A stretch of 64,000 nt of DNA from Pseudomonas baltica (GCF_014235765.1 NZ_JACMYH010000002.1:124001-188000); one strand, 5' to 3'; positions 51,028 through 61,195 are shown, counted from the stretch's first letter. Made by a program: numbers and translations. The notes: generated by a model from the sequence alone, not told the origin.

Positions 51028-52122
51028 ATGAGCACCGTGAATCGCGCAGCGGTGGAAGCCGTCCTTCGCCAGTACACCGACCCCTATATGAACCAGGACC
51101 CGGTCAGTGCCGGGTGCGTGCAGGCCATCGATATCGATGGCGCGCAGGTGCAGGTGCGCTTGCAGCTGGGGTATGCCGCCGGCCTGTTCAAGAATGGCTG
51201 GGCCCAGGTACTGCAGACGGCCATCGAAAACCTGGACGGGGTCGACCGCGCTCGCGTGCAGATCGATTGCGTGGTGCAGGCGCACAAGGCGCAGGCGCAG
51301 ATTCCCGGCCTGGCCAACGTCAAGAACGTGGTGGCCGTGGCATCGGGCAAGGGTGGAGTCGGCAAGTCGACCACGGCCGCCAACCTGGCCCTGGCCCTGG
51401 CCCGCGAAGGCGCCCGGGTGGGCATTCTCGATGCCGACATCTATGGCCCCAGCCAAGGCGTGATGTTCGGCATCGCCGAGGGTACTCGGCCCAAGGTCAA
51501 GGACCAGAAATGGTTCGTGCCCATTCAGGCGCATGGCGTGGAGGTGATGTCGATGGCCTTTCTCACCGACGACAACACCCCGATGGTCTGGCGTGGTCCG
51601 ATGGTGTCGGGCGCGCTGTTGCAATTGGTCACCCAGACTGCCTGGGACGACCTCGATTACCTGGTCATCGACATGCCGCCGGGTACTGGCGACATTCAGC
51701 TGACCCTGGCGCAGAAGGTGCCGGTGGCGGGTGCGGTGATCGTCACCACGCCTCAGGACTTGGCGCTGCTGGACGCCCGCAAGGGTGTCGAGATGTTCCG
51801 CAAGGTGCACATTCCCGTGCTCGGTGTGGTCGAGAACATGGCCGTGCACATCTGCTCCAACTGCGGTCATGCCGAACATCTCTTCGGCGAAGGCGGCGGC
51901 GAGAAGCTGGCATCGCAATACGGCGTGGAGCTGCTGGCGTCGCTGCCATTGTCGATGCTGATTCGCGAACAGGCCGACGGTGGCAAACCGACGGCGGCGG
52001 CCGAGCCAGAGAGCCAGATCGCCATGGTCTACCAGGAGCTGGCGCGGCATGTCGGTGCGCGGATCGTGTTGCAGGAAGCCAGCGCGCAGGCAATGCCCAG
52101 CATTACCGTCAGCGACGACTGA
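51028..52122 (+). CDS. apbC: Iron-sulfur cluster carrier ApbC (Mrp family)
   Basis: A 364-residue P-loop ATPase. An N-terminal MIP18/DUF59-like domain (residues about 1-95) precedes the deviant Walker A, SGKGGVGKSTTAANLALALA, and Walker B-like LDADIYGPSQGVMFG. The Fe-S-binding CSNCGH motif follows. It delivers Fe-S clusters to apoproteins. GGGAG lies before the ATG. In P. aeruginosa it is next to dcd, as here apart from the cold-shock gene between them. Confidence 0.95.
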   Translation: MSTVNRAAVEAVLRQYTDPYMNQDPVSAGCVQAIDIDGAQVQVRLQLGYAAGLFKNGWAQVLQTAIENLDGVDRARVQIDCVVQAHKAQAQIPGLANVKNVVAVASGKGGVGKSTTAANLALALAREGARVGILDADIYGPSQGVMFGIAEGTRPKVKDQKWFVPIQAHGVEVMSMAFLTDDNTPMVWRGPMVSGALLQLVTQTAWDDLDYLVIDMPPGTGDIQLTLAQKVPVAGAVIVTTPQDLALLDARKGVEMFRKVHIPVLGVVENMAVHICSNCGHAEHLFGEGGGEKLASQYGVELLASLPLSMLIREQADGGKPTAAAEPESQIAMVYQELARHVGARIVLQEASAQAMPSITVSDD

Positions 52123-52200
52123 ACTGCCCAGCCCAGTGAGTGACGGCGCGCCTGGCGCCCGCCGTCACCTGTAGCTGAAAAGATCAAACTGCGGGCATAA

Positions 52201-52228
52201 AAAAACCCCGCCGGTGAGGGCGGGGTTC
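52201..52228 (-). terminator. Terminator of the cold-shock gene
   Basis: AACCCCGCC (52205-52213) pairs with GGCGGGGTT (52220-52228). On the minus strand it is followed by a run of T residues from 52206 to 52201. Confidence 0.9.
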
Positions 52229-52250
52229 TTCAGAAGCTGTTCAGCTCAAG

Positions 52251-52460
52251 TTATACGACTTGAACTTCTTCAGCTTGCATGCCTTTCTGACCGCGGGTAG
52301 CGATGAAAGAGACCTGCTGGCCTTCTTTCAGGCTTTTGAAGCCGTCAGCCTGAATGGCTTTGAAGTGTACGAACAGGTCGTCACCGGATTGTGGAGTGAT
52401 GAAGCCGAAGCCTTTTTCATCGTTGAACCACTTGACGGTACCGGTTTGGCGATTGGACAT
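52251..52460 (-). CDS. Cold-shock protein, CspA family
   Basis: A 69-residue single cold-shock domain: [18 protein letters not shown] includes RNP1 (KGFGFI), and [10 protein letters not shown] includes RNP2. It is an RNA/DNA chaperone of the CspA/CapB type. AAGGAG is at the right distance before the ATG. The leader is long (about 150 bases or more), as common for csp mRNAs. It is convergent with apbC and shares the terminator region. Confidence 0.95.
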   Translation of the reverse strand: MSNRQTGTVKWFNDEKGFGFITPQSGDDLFVHFKAIQADGFKSLKEGQQVSFIATRGQKGMQAEEVQVV

Positions 52461-52784
52461 GGTGTATCTCCTTGAACAAAGTTAACTGCGGTTCGGGAAA
52501 AGCCCTGGCCGAGACTGAGTGCAAAGAGCAGGAAAATTCATGAAGATGTTGGACATCGGGTAGAGATTCTCAGTGACACAAGCAACACAGTGGCGCCACC
52601 TTAACCCTTTTTCAGGAACGTGCCAATGGTCTTTGCAGGGTTTCTTGCAAATAGTGCTCGGCGGCCATGCGCAGCCTGGTGGCAGGTTCGCCGCGCCATG
52701 GGCGAGGCAGTCTTTGAACCGCAGCGCGAGGCCCGGTAAGATGCGCTTCGGACTTTATTCACCTCGTTATTCAGGACACCCGCC
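52461..52784. promoter_or_regulatory. csp leader and dcd upstream region
   Basis: About 320 bases between the divergent csp and dcd genes. It holds the csp Shine-Dalgarno (minus-strand AAGGAG) and AT-rich patches around 52530-52550 and 52600-52615. I could not fix a promoter with a good -35/-10 pair. No ORF with coding features is visible. Confidence 0.45.
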
Positions 52785-53351
52785 ATGAGCATCAAATCGG
52801 ACAAGTGGATTCGCCGCATGGCGCAGGAACACGGCATGATCGAACCCTACGTCGAGCGTCAGGTGCGCGGCGAAGGCGCCCAGCGGGTGATTTCCTTCGG
52901 GGTGTCCAGCTACGGCTACGACGTGCGCTGCGCCGACGAATTCAAGGTGTTCACCAACATCAACTCGGCCACGGTAGATCCGAAGAACTTCGACGAAAAG
53001 AGCTTCGTCGACATCAAGAGCGACGTCTGCATCATCCCACCCAACTCCTTTGCCCTGGCGCGCACGGTCGAGTACTTCCGCATTCCACGCAACGTGCTGA
53101 CCATCTGCCTGGGCAAGAGCACCTACGCGCGCTGCGGCATCATCGTCAACGTCACGCCGCTGGAGCCGGAATGGGAAGGGCATGTGACCCTGGAGTTCTC
53201 CAATACCACCACGCTGCCGGCCAAGATCTATGCGAACGAAGGGGTGGCGCAGATGCTGTTCCTGGAGTCCGACGAAGAATGCGAGGTGTCCTACAAGGAT
53301 CGTGGCGGGAAATATCAGGGCCAGCGCGGCGTGACCCTGCCACGCACCTGA
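52785..53351 (+). CDS. dcd: dCTP deaminase
   Basis: A 188-residue enzyme that deaminates dCTP to dUTP, feeding thymidylate synthesis. Conserved segments are [68 protein letters not shown] and [15 protein letters not shown]. Length and sequence match gamma-proteobacterial Dcd. Confidence 0.97.
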   Translation: MSIKSDKWIRRMAQEHGMIEPYVERQVRGEGAQRVISFGVSSYGYDVRCADEFKVFTNINSATVDPKNFDEKSFVDIKSDVCIIPPNSFALARTVEYFRIPRNVLTICLGKSTYARCGIIVNVTPLEPEWEGHVTLEFSNTTTLPAKIYANEGVAQMLFLESDEECEVSYKDRGGKYQGQRGVTLPRT

Positions 53352-53356
53352 TTCCG

Positions 53357-53379
53357 GCAGACAGGTGGGCAGACAGGTG
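53357..53379. repeat. Short direct repeat after dcd
   Basis: GCAGACAGGTG occurs at 53357-53367 and again at 53369-53379, one base apart. It looks like a small slippage duplication. Confidence 0.7.
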
Positions 53380-53476
53380 AAAGCCATCGAGGCGAACTAG
53401 TTATCATTTTACTACTCCATATGAGTGACTTGCCCGGTTTACCCACCGTATTCCGGGCCATTGCTCAGGAGTGTCT

Positions 53477-53680
53477 ATGAAAATCGACCCGACTATCAGT
53501 GCTCAACTGGCTCAGCTGCAGCCAAACCAGATTGGCCTACTCGCCTGGTCGCTTCTGGCCGATTCCTACGGCCATATGGCTGGCGGCGTACCTGGCCAAC
53601 CCGATCCTGATACCCCGCAACCACCGGAGCCAGGCAGCCCGACCATTCCGGACGAGCCGCCCCCCGCGCCGGTGGTCTGA
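53477..53680 (+). CDS. Small Pro-rich protein of unknown function
   Basis: A 67-residue protein. The first half (MKIDPTISAQLAQLQPNQIGLLAWSLLADSYGHMAGGV) can form one amphipathic or membrane-associated helix; the second half is Pro-rich with PDPDTPQPPEPGSPTIPDEPPPAPVV. AGGAG lies five bases before the ATG, which supports real translation. I do not recognise the family. It stands alone between dcd and the minus-strand Lhr/MPE operon, with an AT-rich patch (53398-53425) upstream that could hold a promoter. Confidence 0.65.
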   Translation: MKIDPTISAQLAQLQPNQIGLLAWSLLADSYGHMAGGVPGQPDPDTPQPPEPGSPTIPDEPPPAPVV

Positions 53681-53683
53681 CGC

Positions 53684-54340
53684 TCAAGCGACCCGCCAGA
53701 CGCCGCCGTCGCCGACCACGTACACACGCTGGTCGGCGGCGCTGTCCATGTTGTAGCCACCGGTGAAAGCGCCAAATGCCGGCAGCAGGCTGACCTTGCC
53801 TCTGAGCAGATAGCACGGCAGGCGCAGGCTTTGGCGGCCACGTCCGTGCAGCCGATAGACCGGGTGAATGTGTCCAGCCAGTACATGCAGCTCCGGGTGT
53901 GGATCGGGTTCGTGCTGCAATGCGAACGGGCCCATTTCCAGAGGCTCGGTGACCACCTCGAAACGCAGCTCCGCAGGCGGGTCGCCCGCGCGTTTGTCAT
54001 GGTTGCCTCGAATCAGGGTGATGCGCAAATCTGCGACATCCGTTCGCCATGCTGCCAAGGCATCCAGCGTTCCAGCCGAATGCGATCCCGGTGCATGTAG
54101 AAAGTCGCCGAGGAATATCAGGTGTTCGGTGGGATACTTCTCCAGAATTCGGTCAATCACTTGAAGGTTGCTCGCCGTGGTGCCATGAGGCACCGGCTGG
54201 CCCAGCTTGCGGTAGGCCGCTGCCTTGCCGAAGTGGGCATCGGCTATCAACAGGGCCTTGTGCTCGGGCCAGTAGACCGCTTTCTCGGCCAGCAGCCATA
54301 GCTCGGCGCCTGCCAGTTGTACGTTGCAATACTCACTCAT
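53684..54340 (-). CDS. pdeM: Ligase-associated DNA damage response metallophosphoesterase (MPE/PdeM)
   Basis: A 218-residue calcineurin-type phosphoesterase. Motifs are [35 protein letters not shown] and [17 protein letters not shown]. putida MPE, its likely orthologue, is a manganese-dependent DNA endonuclease in a four-gene cluster with Lhr-Core, a ligase and an exonuclease. It overlaps the Lhr gene by four bases (ATGA). Confidence 0.93.
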   Translation of the reverse strand: MSEYCNVQLAGAELWLLAEKAVYWPEHKALLIADAHFGKAAAYRKLGQPVPHGTTASNLQVIDRILEKYPTEHLIFLGDFLHAPGSHSAGTLDALAAWRTDVADLRITLIRGNHDKRAGDPPAELRFEVVTEPLEMGPFALQHEPDPHPELHVLAGHIHPVYRLHGRGRQSLRLPCYLLRGKVSLLPAFGAFTGGYNMDSAADQRVYVVGDGGVWRVA

Positions 54341-56808
54341 CCTGCGGCTTTCTCCAAGTCGCCGACCATGCGACGTATGCGGTCGGCGAGCTTCTCCGAA
54401 CTCAGGCTTTCACGGAAACGCTCGACCAGCAGCGGAAAGCCCAGCGGCGTCGGACGCTTGACCGCGTGCATATCCAGACGCCGACTGGCGATCTGTTGCA
54501 GTACATGCTCCAGACGCTGCACTTCCAGCTCCTGCTTCAAGACTTCTTCCTGCGCCTGGGTCAGCAGCAGGTTGCCGGCGTCGTATTGCTTGAATACCTG
54601 AAAGAACAGGCCGCTGGAAGCCTGAACCTGGCGGGTGCTTTTCTGCGAGCCAGGGTAACCGCCGAACACCAGGCCGGAGATCCGCGCAATCTCGCGAAAG
54701 CGCCGCAGCGCCAGTTCGCCAGCGTTCAGGCTGGCCAGTACATCGCTCAACAGGTTGTGCGCGCTGAGCAATGCAGGGTCCAGTTGGGCCGCCCAGTCCA
54801 CCTCGGTGGCACTGAGCAGTTCCAGCCCATAGTCGTTCACCGCGATGGAGAATGTCAGGGGCTGGCGCTGCGCCAGGCGCCAGGCCAGCAGGCTGCCCAG
54901 GCCCAGATGCACCTGGCGACCGCCGAAGGGGTAGATGAACAGGTGCCAGCCTTCGCGCGACTTCAGCGTTTCCGCCAGTAACGTGGTTTCGCTGGGTAGC
55001 GCCGACCACTGTTGCTGTACTTCCAGCAGCGGGCGCACGGCACGCATCTCGGGGCTGTCGTACTCACCGCGGGCGGCGGCGCCCAGCTTCGCCACCAGGG
55101 CGTCGGCCAGCTCGCCGGACAGCGGCATGCGCCCGCCATTCCAGCGCGGCACGGCGGCTTTCTTGGCGGTGCTGCGCTTGACGTAGGCGGTCATGTCCTC
55201 GACCCGCACCAGCTCCAGTTGGCGCCCGGCGAACAGAAAGCCGTCACCCGGTTTGAGACGGGCGATGAACCCCTCTTCGACACTGCCCAGCGAGCGACCG
55301 CCACCGCCCTTGCTCCAGTACTTCAACTGCAGGCTGGCATCGCTGACGATGGTGCCGATGCCCATGCGATGACGACGCGCCAGGCGTGCGTCGGGGACGC
55401 GCCACAGGCCATGCTCGTCAGGCTCGACTCGACGGTAATCGGGGTAGGCAGTGAGGGAGTGGCCGCCATAGCGCACGAACGCCAGGGCCCACTGCCATTC
55501 ATCCTCGGTCAGGTTGCGGTAAGCCCAGGTGGTACGCACTTCGACCAGCAATGCGTCGGGCAGGAAACCGCCGCCCAGCGCCATGCTCACCAGGTGCTGG
55601 ACCAACACATCCAATGGCTTGTCGGGTGACACGCGTGGCTCGATGCGTCGCTGCGCGACGGCATCGTGGGCTGCCGCAGCTTCGACCAGTTCCATGCTGT
55701 GGGTCGGTACCAGGGTGACCCGCGATGCCCGACCCGGTGCATGGCCGGAGCGACCGGCACGCTGCATCAAGCGCGCGATACCCTTCGCCGAGCCGATTTG
55801 CAGCACCCGTTCCACCGGCAGGAAGTCCACCCCCAAATCCAGGCTCGACGTACACACCACCGCCTTGAGCTGGCCTTGCTTGAGGGCCCGTTCGACCCAC
55901 TCGCGCACTTCCCGCGACAGCGAGCTGTGATGCAGGGCGATGATGCCCGCCCAGTCCGGGCGCGCATCGAGGATGGCCTGGAACCAGATTTCGGACTGTG
56001 CACGGGTGTTGGTGAATATCAGGCAACTGTTGCTGCTTTCGACCTCGGCGACCACCTGGTCGAGCATGCGCAGACCCATGTGCCCACCCCAGGGAAACCG
56101 TTCGATGGCCGCCGGCAACAGCGTGTCGACCTCGATCGTCTTGGCCTGCGCGCCTTGCACGCTGACACTCGGCTGGCCGGGTAGCAGCACTTCCTGTGCA
56201 TGCGCCTGGTTACCCAGGGTGGCGGAGATGCCCCAGACGATGAGCTGCGGGTTCCACTGCCGCAATCGCGCCAATGCCAGCTGCAACTGCACGCCGCGTT
56301 TGTTGCCGATCAGCTCGTGCCACTCATCGACGACGACCATGGCGACGCTGCTCAACTCCTCGCAAGCCTTGTCGCGGGCCAGCAGCAGCGTCAGGCTTTC
56401 CGGGGTGGTTACCAGCGCCGAGGGCAGGCGGCGCGTTTGCTTGGCGCGATCACTGCTGCTGGTGTCGCCAGTGCGCAGGCCCAGGCTCCAGCCGATCTGC
56501 AACTCATCCACCGGTGCCTGCAGGGCGCGCAGGGTATCGGCGGCCAGCGCGCGCATGGGCGTGATCCATAGCACGGTCAGCGGCGCCATGACCGGCTTGC
56601 GCTTGCCCTTGGGAATGACGGGCCCGGCCTTGGCGAAGCGTTGCAGGGCGGCGAACCAGACGGCGTAGGTCTTGCCCGCGCCAGTGCTCGCGTGGAGCAT
56701 GCCCGATTCGCCGCGTTTGACGGCGGCCCAGACGTCCTTCTGGAACGCGAAGGGCTTCCATTGACGGCTGGCGAACCAGTGTTTGGCAAAAGCGCTGGAG
56801 GTCGGCAT
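54337..56808 (-). CDS. Ligase-associated DEXH helicase (Lhr-Core)
   Basis: An 823-residue superfamily 2 helicase. Motif I is [12 protein letters not shown], the Walker B/DEXH is [14 protein letters not shown], the C-terminal helicase motifs include [21 protein letters not shown], followed by a winged-helix and a C-terminal Lhr domain ([27 protein letters not shown]). It is a 3'-5' RNA:DNA unwindase of the Lhr-Core type. The ligase and exonuclease that usually sit next to it are not in this window; only 86 bases separate its start from the AttH gene. Confidence 0.92.
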   Translation of the reverse strand: MPTSSAFAKHWFASRQWKPFAFQKDVWAAVKRGESGMLHASTGAGKTYAVWFAALQRFAKAGPVIPKGKRKPVMAPLTVLWITPMRALAADTLRALQAPVDELQIGWSLGLRTGDTSSSDRAKQTRRLPSALVTTPESLTLLLARDKACEELSSVAMVVVDEWHELIGNKRGVQLQLALARLRQWNPQLIVWGISATLGNQAHAQEVLLPGQPSVSVQGAQAKTIEVDTLLPAAIERFPWGGHMGLRMLDQVVAEVESSNSCLIFTNTRAQSEIWFQAILDARPDWAGIIALHHSSLSREVREWVERALKQGQLKAVVCTSSLDLGVDFLPVERVLQIGSAKGIARLMQRAGRSGHAPGRASRVTLVPTHSMELVEAAAAHDAVAQRRIEPRVSPDKPLDVLVQHLVSMALGGGFLPDALLVEVRTTWAYRNLTEDEWQWALAFVRYGGHSLTAYPDYRRVEPDEHGLWRVPDARLARRHRMGIGTIVSDASLQLKYWSKGGGGRSLGSVEEGFIARLKPGDGFLFAGRQLELVRVEDMTAYVKRSTAKKAAVPRWNGGRMPLSGELADALVAKLGAAARGEYDSPEMRAVRPLLEVQQQWSALPSETTLLAETLKSREGWHLFIYPFGGRQVHLGLGSLLAWRLAQRQPLTFSIAVNDYGLELLSATEVDWAAQLDPALLSAHNLLSDVLASLNAGELALRRFREIARISGLVFGGYPGSQKSTRQVQASSGLFFQVFKQYDAGNLLLTQAQEEVLKQELEVQRLEHVLQQIASRRLDMHAVKRPTPLGFPLLVERFRESLSSEKLADRIRRMVGDLEKAAG

Positions 56809-56894
56809 GCCGTGACGGAGCGTCCTTAGGTATTTCTAAAAGGACCGCGACGACCCAGGTTGGTTTGATATTTGTACAAAAACCCGTGCGTGTA

Positions 56895-57974
56895 TCAGTA
56901 TCCGGTCATTTCCAGATAGCCCTCGCCAGCGTGGCTGCCCGCCAGGGTCACCGGGCCTTCCCAGTAGGGCATGCCCACCGCCATCCAGGCTTTCGGGTTC
57001 AACGCGGTGGTTTGCACATGCAGGCCGTGGCTGGGGATGTCGATGGCCCAGCGCGTGGGTACCTGCCGACCGGCCACGCGGGTGTCCTGCAACGGGCGCA
57101 GGGTGATGCTGCCCGGGGCCAGCGGTGTACTGCGCCCTTGGGCGTCGATCCAGTTACCGCTGAGAAAGTCTTGCCCGCCGGCGCCGCGCAGGCGAAACAC
57201 CATCAACTGCTGGCCGTCGTCCAGGTGCAGCGAAAACCAGTCCCAGCCGGACTGATCGGCTGCCAGTGGCTGGCTGCTCCATTCCCGGTCAAGCCACGCG
57301 CGGCCCTTGACCTGATAGCGCTTGCCGTCGATCTGCAGCTGGCCGGCTGCGCTGAAGAACGGCTGGCTGTAATAATACGAGGCCTGTCCCGCATCGGACT
57401 TGCGGCTATAGCCTTGCTCGCCCTGCAGTACCAGAGGGCGCTCGCTGGTCAGGGCCAGTTGGTAGGCAAACCGTTCGCCAGTGGCCTGTACGTCCATTGC
57501 GGCGAGCGTGTGCTCGACGCCAGGCTGGCTGCGCAGGTGCCAGTCATCGATCCAGGCATTGAACGGCATGATGCTCACACCGGCCTGGCCGATGCCTCCG
57601 CGGGCCAGGGTCTGTGCGCTGTAGTGGTCCGTTGCGGAAGTGAGTCCGGCGTGGCCGATCCACAGGTTGCGGTTACCCCAGCCCGGTTCGGTGCTGCCCG
57701 GTGCCAGGGCGCTGCGGAACAGGGTCCACTGCACGCCGAAGCGTTGCCCCTGGTCGTCTTCGAGGTTGGCGGTCAGGTACCACCACTCGATGCGGAAGTC
57801 GGGGTGAGCGCCATGGTCGGCGGGAAACTGGAAGACCTTGCCGGGGGTGACCTGGGCGAAGTCACCGGCCTGGCCGCCAAGCCCGGCAAAACCGGCAGGG
57901 GGTGGGGTTGGCTCGCAGCCGCTGGCTGCCAGCAGCAGGGCCAGCACCAGGATTCGGATCAACTTAACGCTCAC
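56895..57974 (-). CDS. AttH-like lipocalin-domain lipoprotein
   Basis: A 359-residue lipoprotein. The signal LVLALLLAASGC ends in a lipobox. FRIEWWYLTANLEDDQGQRFGVQWTLFRS near residue 60 is the AttH/CrtC (PF07143) signature, an extended lipocalin-like beta-barrel. AttH proteins pair with an ABC transporter (AttEFGH). Its 5' end overlaps the permease gene by 11 bases. The role of AttEFGH here is not known; a lipid- or hydrophobic-ligand-handling function is inferred from the fold. Confidence 0.85.
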   Translation of the reverse strand: MSVKLIRILVLALLLAASGCEPTPPPAGFAGLGGQAGDFAQVTPGKVFQFPADHGAHPDFRIEWWYLTANLEDDQGQRFGVQWTLFRSALAPGSTEPGWGNRNLWIGHAGLTSATDHYSAQTLARGGIGQAGVSIMPFNAWIDDWHLRSQPGVEHTLAAMDVQATGERFAYQLALTSERPLVLQGEQGYSRKSDAGQASYYYSQPFFSAAGQLQIDGKRYQVKGRAWLDREWSSQPLAADQSGWDWFSLHLDDGQQLMVFRLRGAGGQDFLSGNWIDAQGRSTPLAPGSITLRPLQDTRVAGRQVPTRWAIDIPSHGLHVQTTALNPKAWMAVGMPYWEGPVTLAGSHAGEGYLEMTGY

Positions 57975-60435
57975 TGGCCATCACTCGCAGCAGGTCGGTG
58001 GGTTGGCTGCGTTGCAGGCGCAGCATGGGCCAGGCCGAGGCCAGCATCGCCGCAATCAGCGCCAGGCCGCACAGCTGCAGGATCTGCCATGGGAACACCT
58101 GCAGGGGCAGGCGCCAGCCGAACGCCTGCACGTTGATCACCGCCACCAGGCACCACGCCAGCAGAATCCCCAGCGGGACCGCCAGCACCAGGGTCAGCAG
58201 AGCCAGGATCAAGGTCTGCGCCACACTGAGCAGGATCAGTTCGCGCCGTTGCACGCCCATTGCCCACAGCGGCGCGAGCTGACCCAGGCGACTCTGGCTC
58301 TGGGTCAGCAGGCCGATGAACAGGGCCACGCCGGCCACCCCCAGGGTCAATGCATTCAGGGCAGCCGTGGCACTGAATGTGCGTTCGAAAACCTGCGAGG
58401 CCCAGCGCTTGAGTTGCCGTTGTTCCACCACATGGCTGTCGTCCAGGCCAAACGCTTGCTGCACTCGGCTTTTCAGGGCAGCGGTGTCGGCCTCGGCCAT
58501 GCGCAGGGCAAAGCGGGCAGGTGGGGTCCCGGGCCAGTGTTGCTGGAACTGCGCGGCGCTGACCAGAATATGGCCCTTGGGGTTGCCGTAGTCGGCATAG
58601 ATGCCCACCACGGTCGGGTTCCAGCGCCCTTGGGCGGCGGGCAATGCAAGGCGCGCCCCGATGCCTACGCCCAGGCGCCGCGCCAGTTGCTCGCTGAGCA
58701 TCAGGCTGTCACTGGAAAACAAGGTGTCCCATGGATTGCCGGCGGCCTGTTCGAGCAGCGGCCAATGCTCGCGGTAGAGCGGCGCGTCGATCACGGCAGT
58801 CAGTTCGGTTGGCCAGCCTTGTTGACGAATCTGCATCTCCCAGCCGGGCAGCACCTGCTCGATCCCGTTCTGGCCTTGCAACCATCGTTGCAGCGCCTGG
58901 GCCTGCTCGGCGTGCTGTGGCCGCAGGTACAACTCGGCGCTCAAGCGCTGTTCCAGCCAGCCACTGAAGGTCTGCCGGAACCCCTCGGTCATGCTCGCAG
59001 CGCCGATGTTGGCGGCCAGTGCCAGCAGCAACGCCATGAGGGCCAGGCTCAGTCCCGGCAATTGCTGGCGGCAGTCGGCCAGGAACCACTGGCCCAGCAC
59101 GCCCCAGCGGCGCCGGGCGAGCAGGGCGAGGACGCTGCTGAGCAGCACCGGCAAGGCCAACGCTGCCGCCAGCAACAGGCTGCCCATCAGCGCAAAGCCC
59201 GTGGCCAGGCCGTTGCCCCATACTGCCAACAGCAGGGCCAGCACGGCTGCACAGGCCGCCACCACGCCTTGTCGCTGCAGCCATTGGCGGTGGGCCTGAT
59301 GCCAGGCTTCGCCACCGGACAATGCCAGCAGTGGCAGGCGTGCAGCACGCCAGAGACTGTCGCCGCCGGCCAGCAACACGCCGCCCAGGCTCAGTGCCAG
59401 GCCGCCCAGCCACCAGGCCGGGCTTAGGTTCAGCTGCCCGGCGACTTCTGCGCCGTACAGGCCACGCAGGCTGGCCGCCACATCGGGCAGCAGCAGACTG
59501 GCCAGCCAGTAGCCGCTGACGATACCGGCCAGGCCGCCGAGCAGCGCCAGCAGGCCCAGCTCCAGGGCCAGGGCCAGCACCAGCAGGGCGGCACTCACGC
59601 CGCAGGCACGCAAGGTTCGCAGCAGGGCACGACGCTGTTCCAGTGCCAGGCCAATGGCAGCGTGGACGATGAACAGGCCGACCACGAACGCCAGCAGGCC
59701 CAGCGCGGTCAGGTTCAGGTGAAAGCTGTCGGTCAGCCGCGCGAGGTCGCCGTCGGCATCGCTGCGGTTGATTTGCAGACGATCGGTGTATGCGTCGGGC
59801 AGAACGCCTTCGAACGTTCGTGGCAGCAGCAGGCGGGTCAGTCGTTCAGGCGTCTGCAGCACCGTCTGGGCCGCGCCGATATCCATCAGCAGCACACCGG
59901 GTGCCATCTGTGCCCGGGCCTGCAGGGGAGGAAGGGTTGCGCCAGTGCCGGCGGGCAACCGTGCACCTTCCTCCACGCCAAGCTCGCGCAAGGTCTGGGG
60001 CGCCACCCAGGTACGGCCGGGTGCGCCGATGAACGCGCTCAGGTCATCGCTGCTCGGCAGCTCGCCGGCCACGGGGCTGCCTGCTGGCAGAGTCAACGGC
60101 TCGATACCCATCACTTGCAGGCGCAGTTGCGGATGCGAGGGGAGGGTGATCCGGCCCTCGAGCACCGGAGAGACTGGCCAGCCCTGCAGGCGCAGTGCGA
60201 TGAAGGTCGATTGCGCAAGGTCGGCGCCGTCACGGGCAACGATGCTGGCCTGGGCTTGACCACCGACCATCTGGCTGGCCAGGGCATAGCTCTGTCGCGC
60301 CTGGCTGTTCAAGGCGAGCACGCCGGTGAACAACGCGGTGGCCAGCCACAGGCCAGTGATCAGCGCCACGCCCTGTACCGGATGCCGGCGCCAATGGCTG
60401 AGCAGGCTGCGCAGGGTCCAGTACAGCACCGCCAC
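57964..60435 (-). CDS. FtsX-family ABC transporter permease (AttF/G-like)
   Basis: An 823-residue membrane protein with about ten helices. An N-terminal MacB-like periplasmic domain follows the first helix; two FtsX-type permease blocks lie around residues 250-400 and 660-820 (LGVAGVALFIGLLTQSQSRLGQLAPLWAMGVQRRELILLSVAQTLILALLT). Such proteins work with LolD-type ATPases in lipoprotein or substrate extrusion across the envelope. The GTG start at 60435 is two bases after the ATPase stop; a TTG seven codons earlier overlaps the ATPase gene. Confidence 0.87.
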   Translation of the reverse strand: MAVLYWTLRSLLSHWRRHPVQGVALITGLWLATALFTGVLALNSQARQSYALASQMVGGQAQASIVARDGADLAQSTFIALRLQGWPVSPVLEGRITLPSHPQLRLQVMGIEPLTLPAGSPVAGELPSSDDLSAFIGAPGRTWVAPQTLRELGVEEGARLPAGTGATLPPLQARAQMAPGVLLMDIGAAQTVLQTPERLTRLLLPRTFEGVLPDAYTDRLQINRSDADGDLARLTDSFHLNLTALGLLAFVVGLFIVHAAIGLALEQRRALLRTLRACGVSAALLVLALALELGLLALLGGLAGIVSGYWLASLLLPDVAASLRGLYGAEVAGQLNLSPAWWLGGLALSLGGVLLAGGDSLWRAARLPLLALSGGEAWHQAHRQWLQRQGVVAACAAVLALLLAVWGNGLATGFALMGSLLLAAALALPVLLSSVLALLARRRWGVLGQWFLADCRQQLPGLSLALMALLLALAANIGAASMTEGFRQTFSGWLEQRLSAELYLRPQHAEQAQALQRWLQGQNGIEQVLPGWEMQIRQQGWPTELTAVIDAPLYREHWPLLEQAAGNPWDTLFSSDSLMLSEQLARRLGVGIGARLALPAAQGRWNPTVVGIYADYGNPKGHILVSAAQFQQHWPGTPPARFALRMAEADTAALKSRVQQAFGLDDSHVVEQRQLKRWASQVFERTFSATAALNALTLGVAGVALFIGLLTQSQSRLGQLAPLWAMGVQRRELILLSVAQTLILALLTLVLAVPLGILLAWCLVAVINVQAFGWRLPLQVFPWQILQLCGLALIAAMLASAWPMLRLQRSQPTDLLRVMASER

Positions 60436-60436
60436 G

Positions 60437-61120
60437 TCAGCGATCCGTCCCGGCAACGATGCGACCGGCCTGCAGCACCACGCGTCGCTCCAGGCGGGCT
60501 GCCACCAGCGGGCTGTGAGTGACCATCAGTAGCGTGCTGCCACTGGCCCGCAGCAACTCGAGCATCAGGTCCAGCGCGTGCTCGCTGGTGGCTTCGTCGA
60601 GGTTGCCGGTAGGTTCGTCGGCCAGCAGCAGGGGCGGCCGCGAGGCCAATGCGCGGCCCAGGGCCACGCGCTGTTGTTGCCCGCCGGACAGTTGCTCCGG
60701 ATACCGCTGCAGGAGTGCCGACAAGCCCAGGCGTTCAGCCAGTTCGCGCTGCCAGGCTGGGTCCAGGCGGCCGGCCAGGCGGGCCTGAAAGGCCAGGTTG
60801 TCGGCCACGCTGAGACTGCTGATCAGGTTGAACTGCTGGAAGATCAAGCCGATGTCGCAGCGCCGCCAGCGCGCCAGCTGGCGCTCGTTCATCTGCGTGA
60901 GCACCTGCCCGGCCGCTTCGATACGACCGCTGTCGGCCATGTCCAGCCCCGCGACCAGATGCAGCAGGGTGCTCTTGCCACTGCCCGATTCACCCATCAG
61001 CGCCAGGCTGGCGCCACGCTCCAGTTGCAGGTCGATGCCCTGCAGCACCGGCAGTGGGCCTTGCGGTGTGGCGTAGGTCTTGTGCAGACCCTGGATATGC
61101 AACATGGGCAAGTTCTTCAT
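60437..61120 (-). CDS. LolD-like ABC transporter ATPase (AttE-like)
   Basis: A 227-residue ABC ATPase. Walker A is MGESGSGKSTLLHLVAG, the signature LSGGQQQRVALGRALA and Walker B LLLADEPTGNLDEAT. This layout is that of the LolD/MacB/FtsE class. The start is set at the ATG at 61120; an ATG five codons later (61105, MLHIQG) is also possible. The gene follows mnmC by about 75 bases and begins the three-gene transporter set. Confidence 0.9.
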   Translation of the reverse strand: MKNLPMLHIQGLHKTYATPQGPLPVLQGIDLQLERGASLALMGESGSGKSTLLHLVAGLDMADSGRIEAAGQVLTQMNERQLARWRRCDIGLIFQQFNLISSLSVADNLAFQARLAGRLDPAWQRELAERLGLSALLQRYPEQLSGGQQQRVALGRALASRPPLLLADEPTGNLDEATSEHALDLMLELLRASGSTLLMVTHSPLVAARLERRVVLQAGRIVAGTDR

Positions 61121-61195
61121 GACGGTGATGCTGCGGCCCTCGGGCCGCGGCAACGGCGAGGGGCTGTGACTGTGAGTCCGGCCCCCCATGCAGGT

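Noticed and set aside
56865..56885. TTTGTACAAA palindrome upstream of the Lhr gene as a LexA box
   Set aside because: It lacks the CTG-N10-CAG layout of gamma-proteobacterial LexA sites. A 10-base AT-rich palindrome is weak evidence for SOS control.
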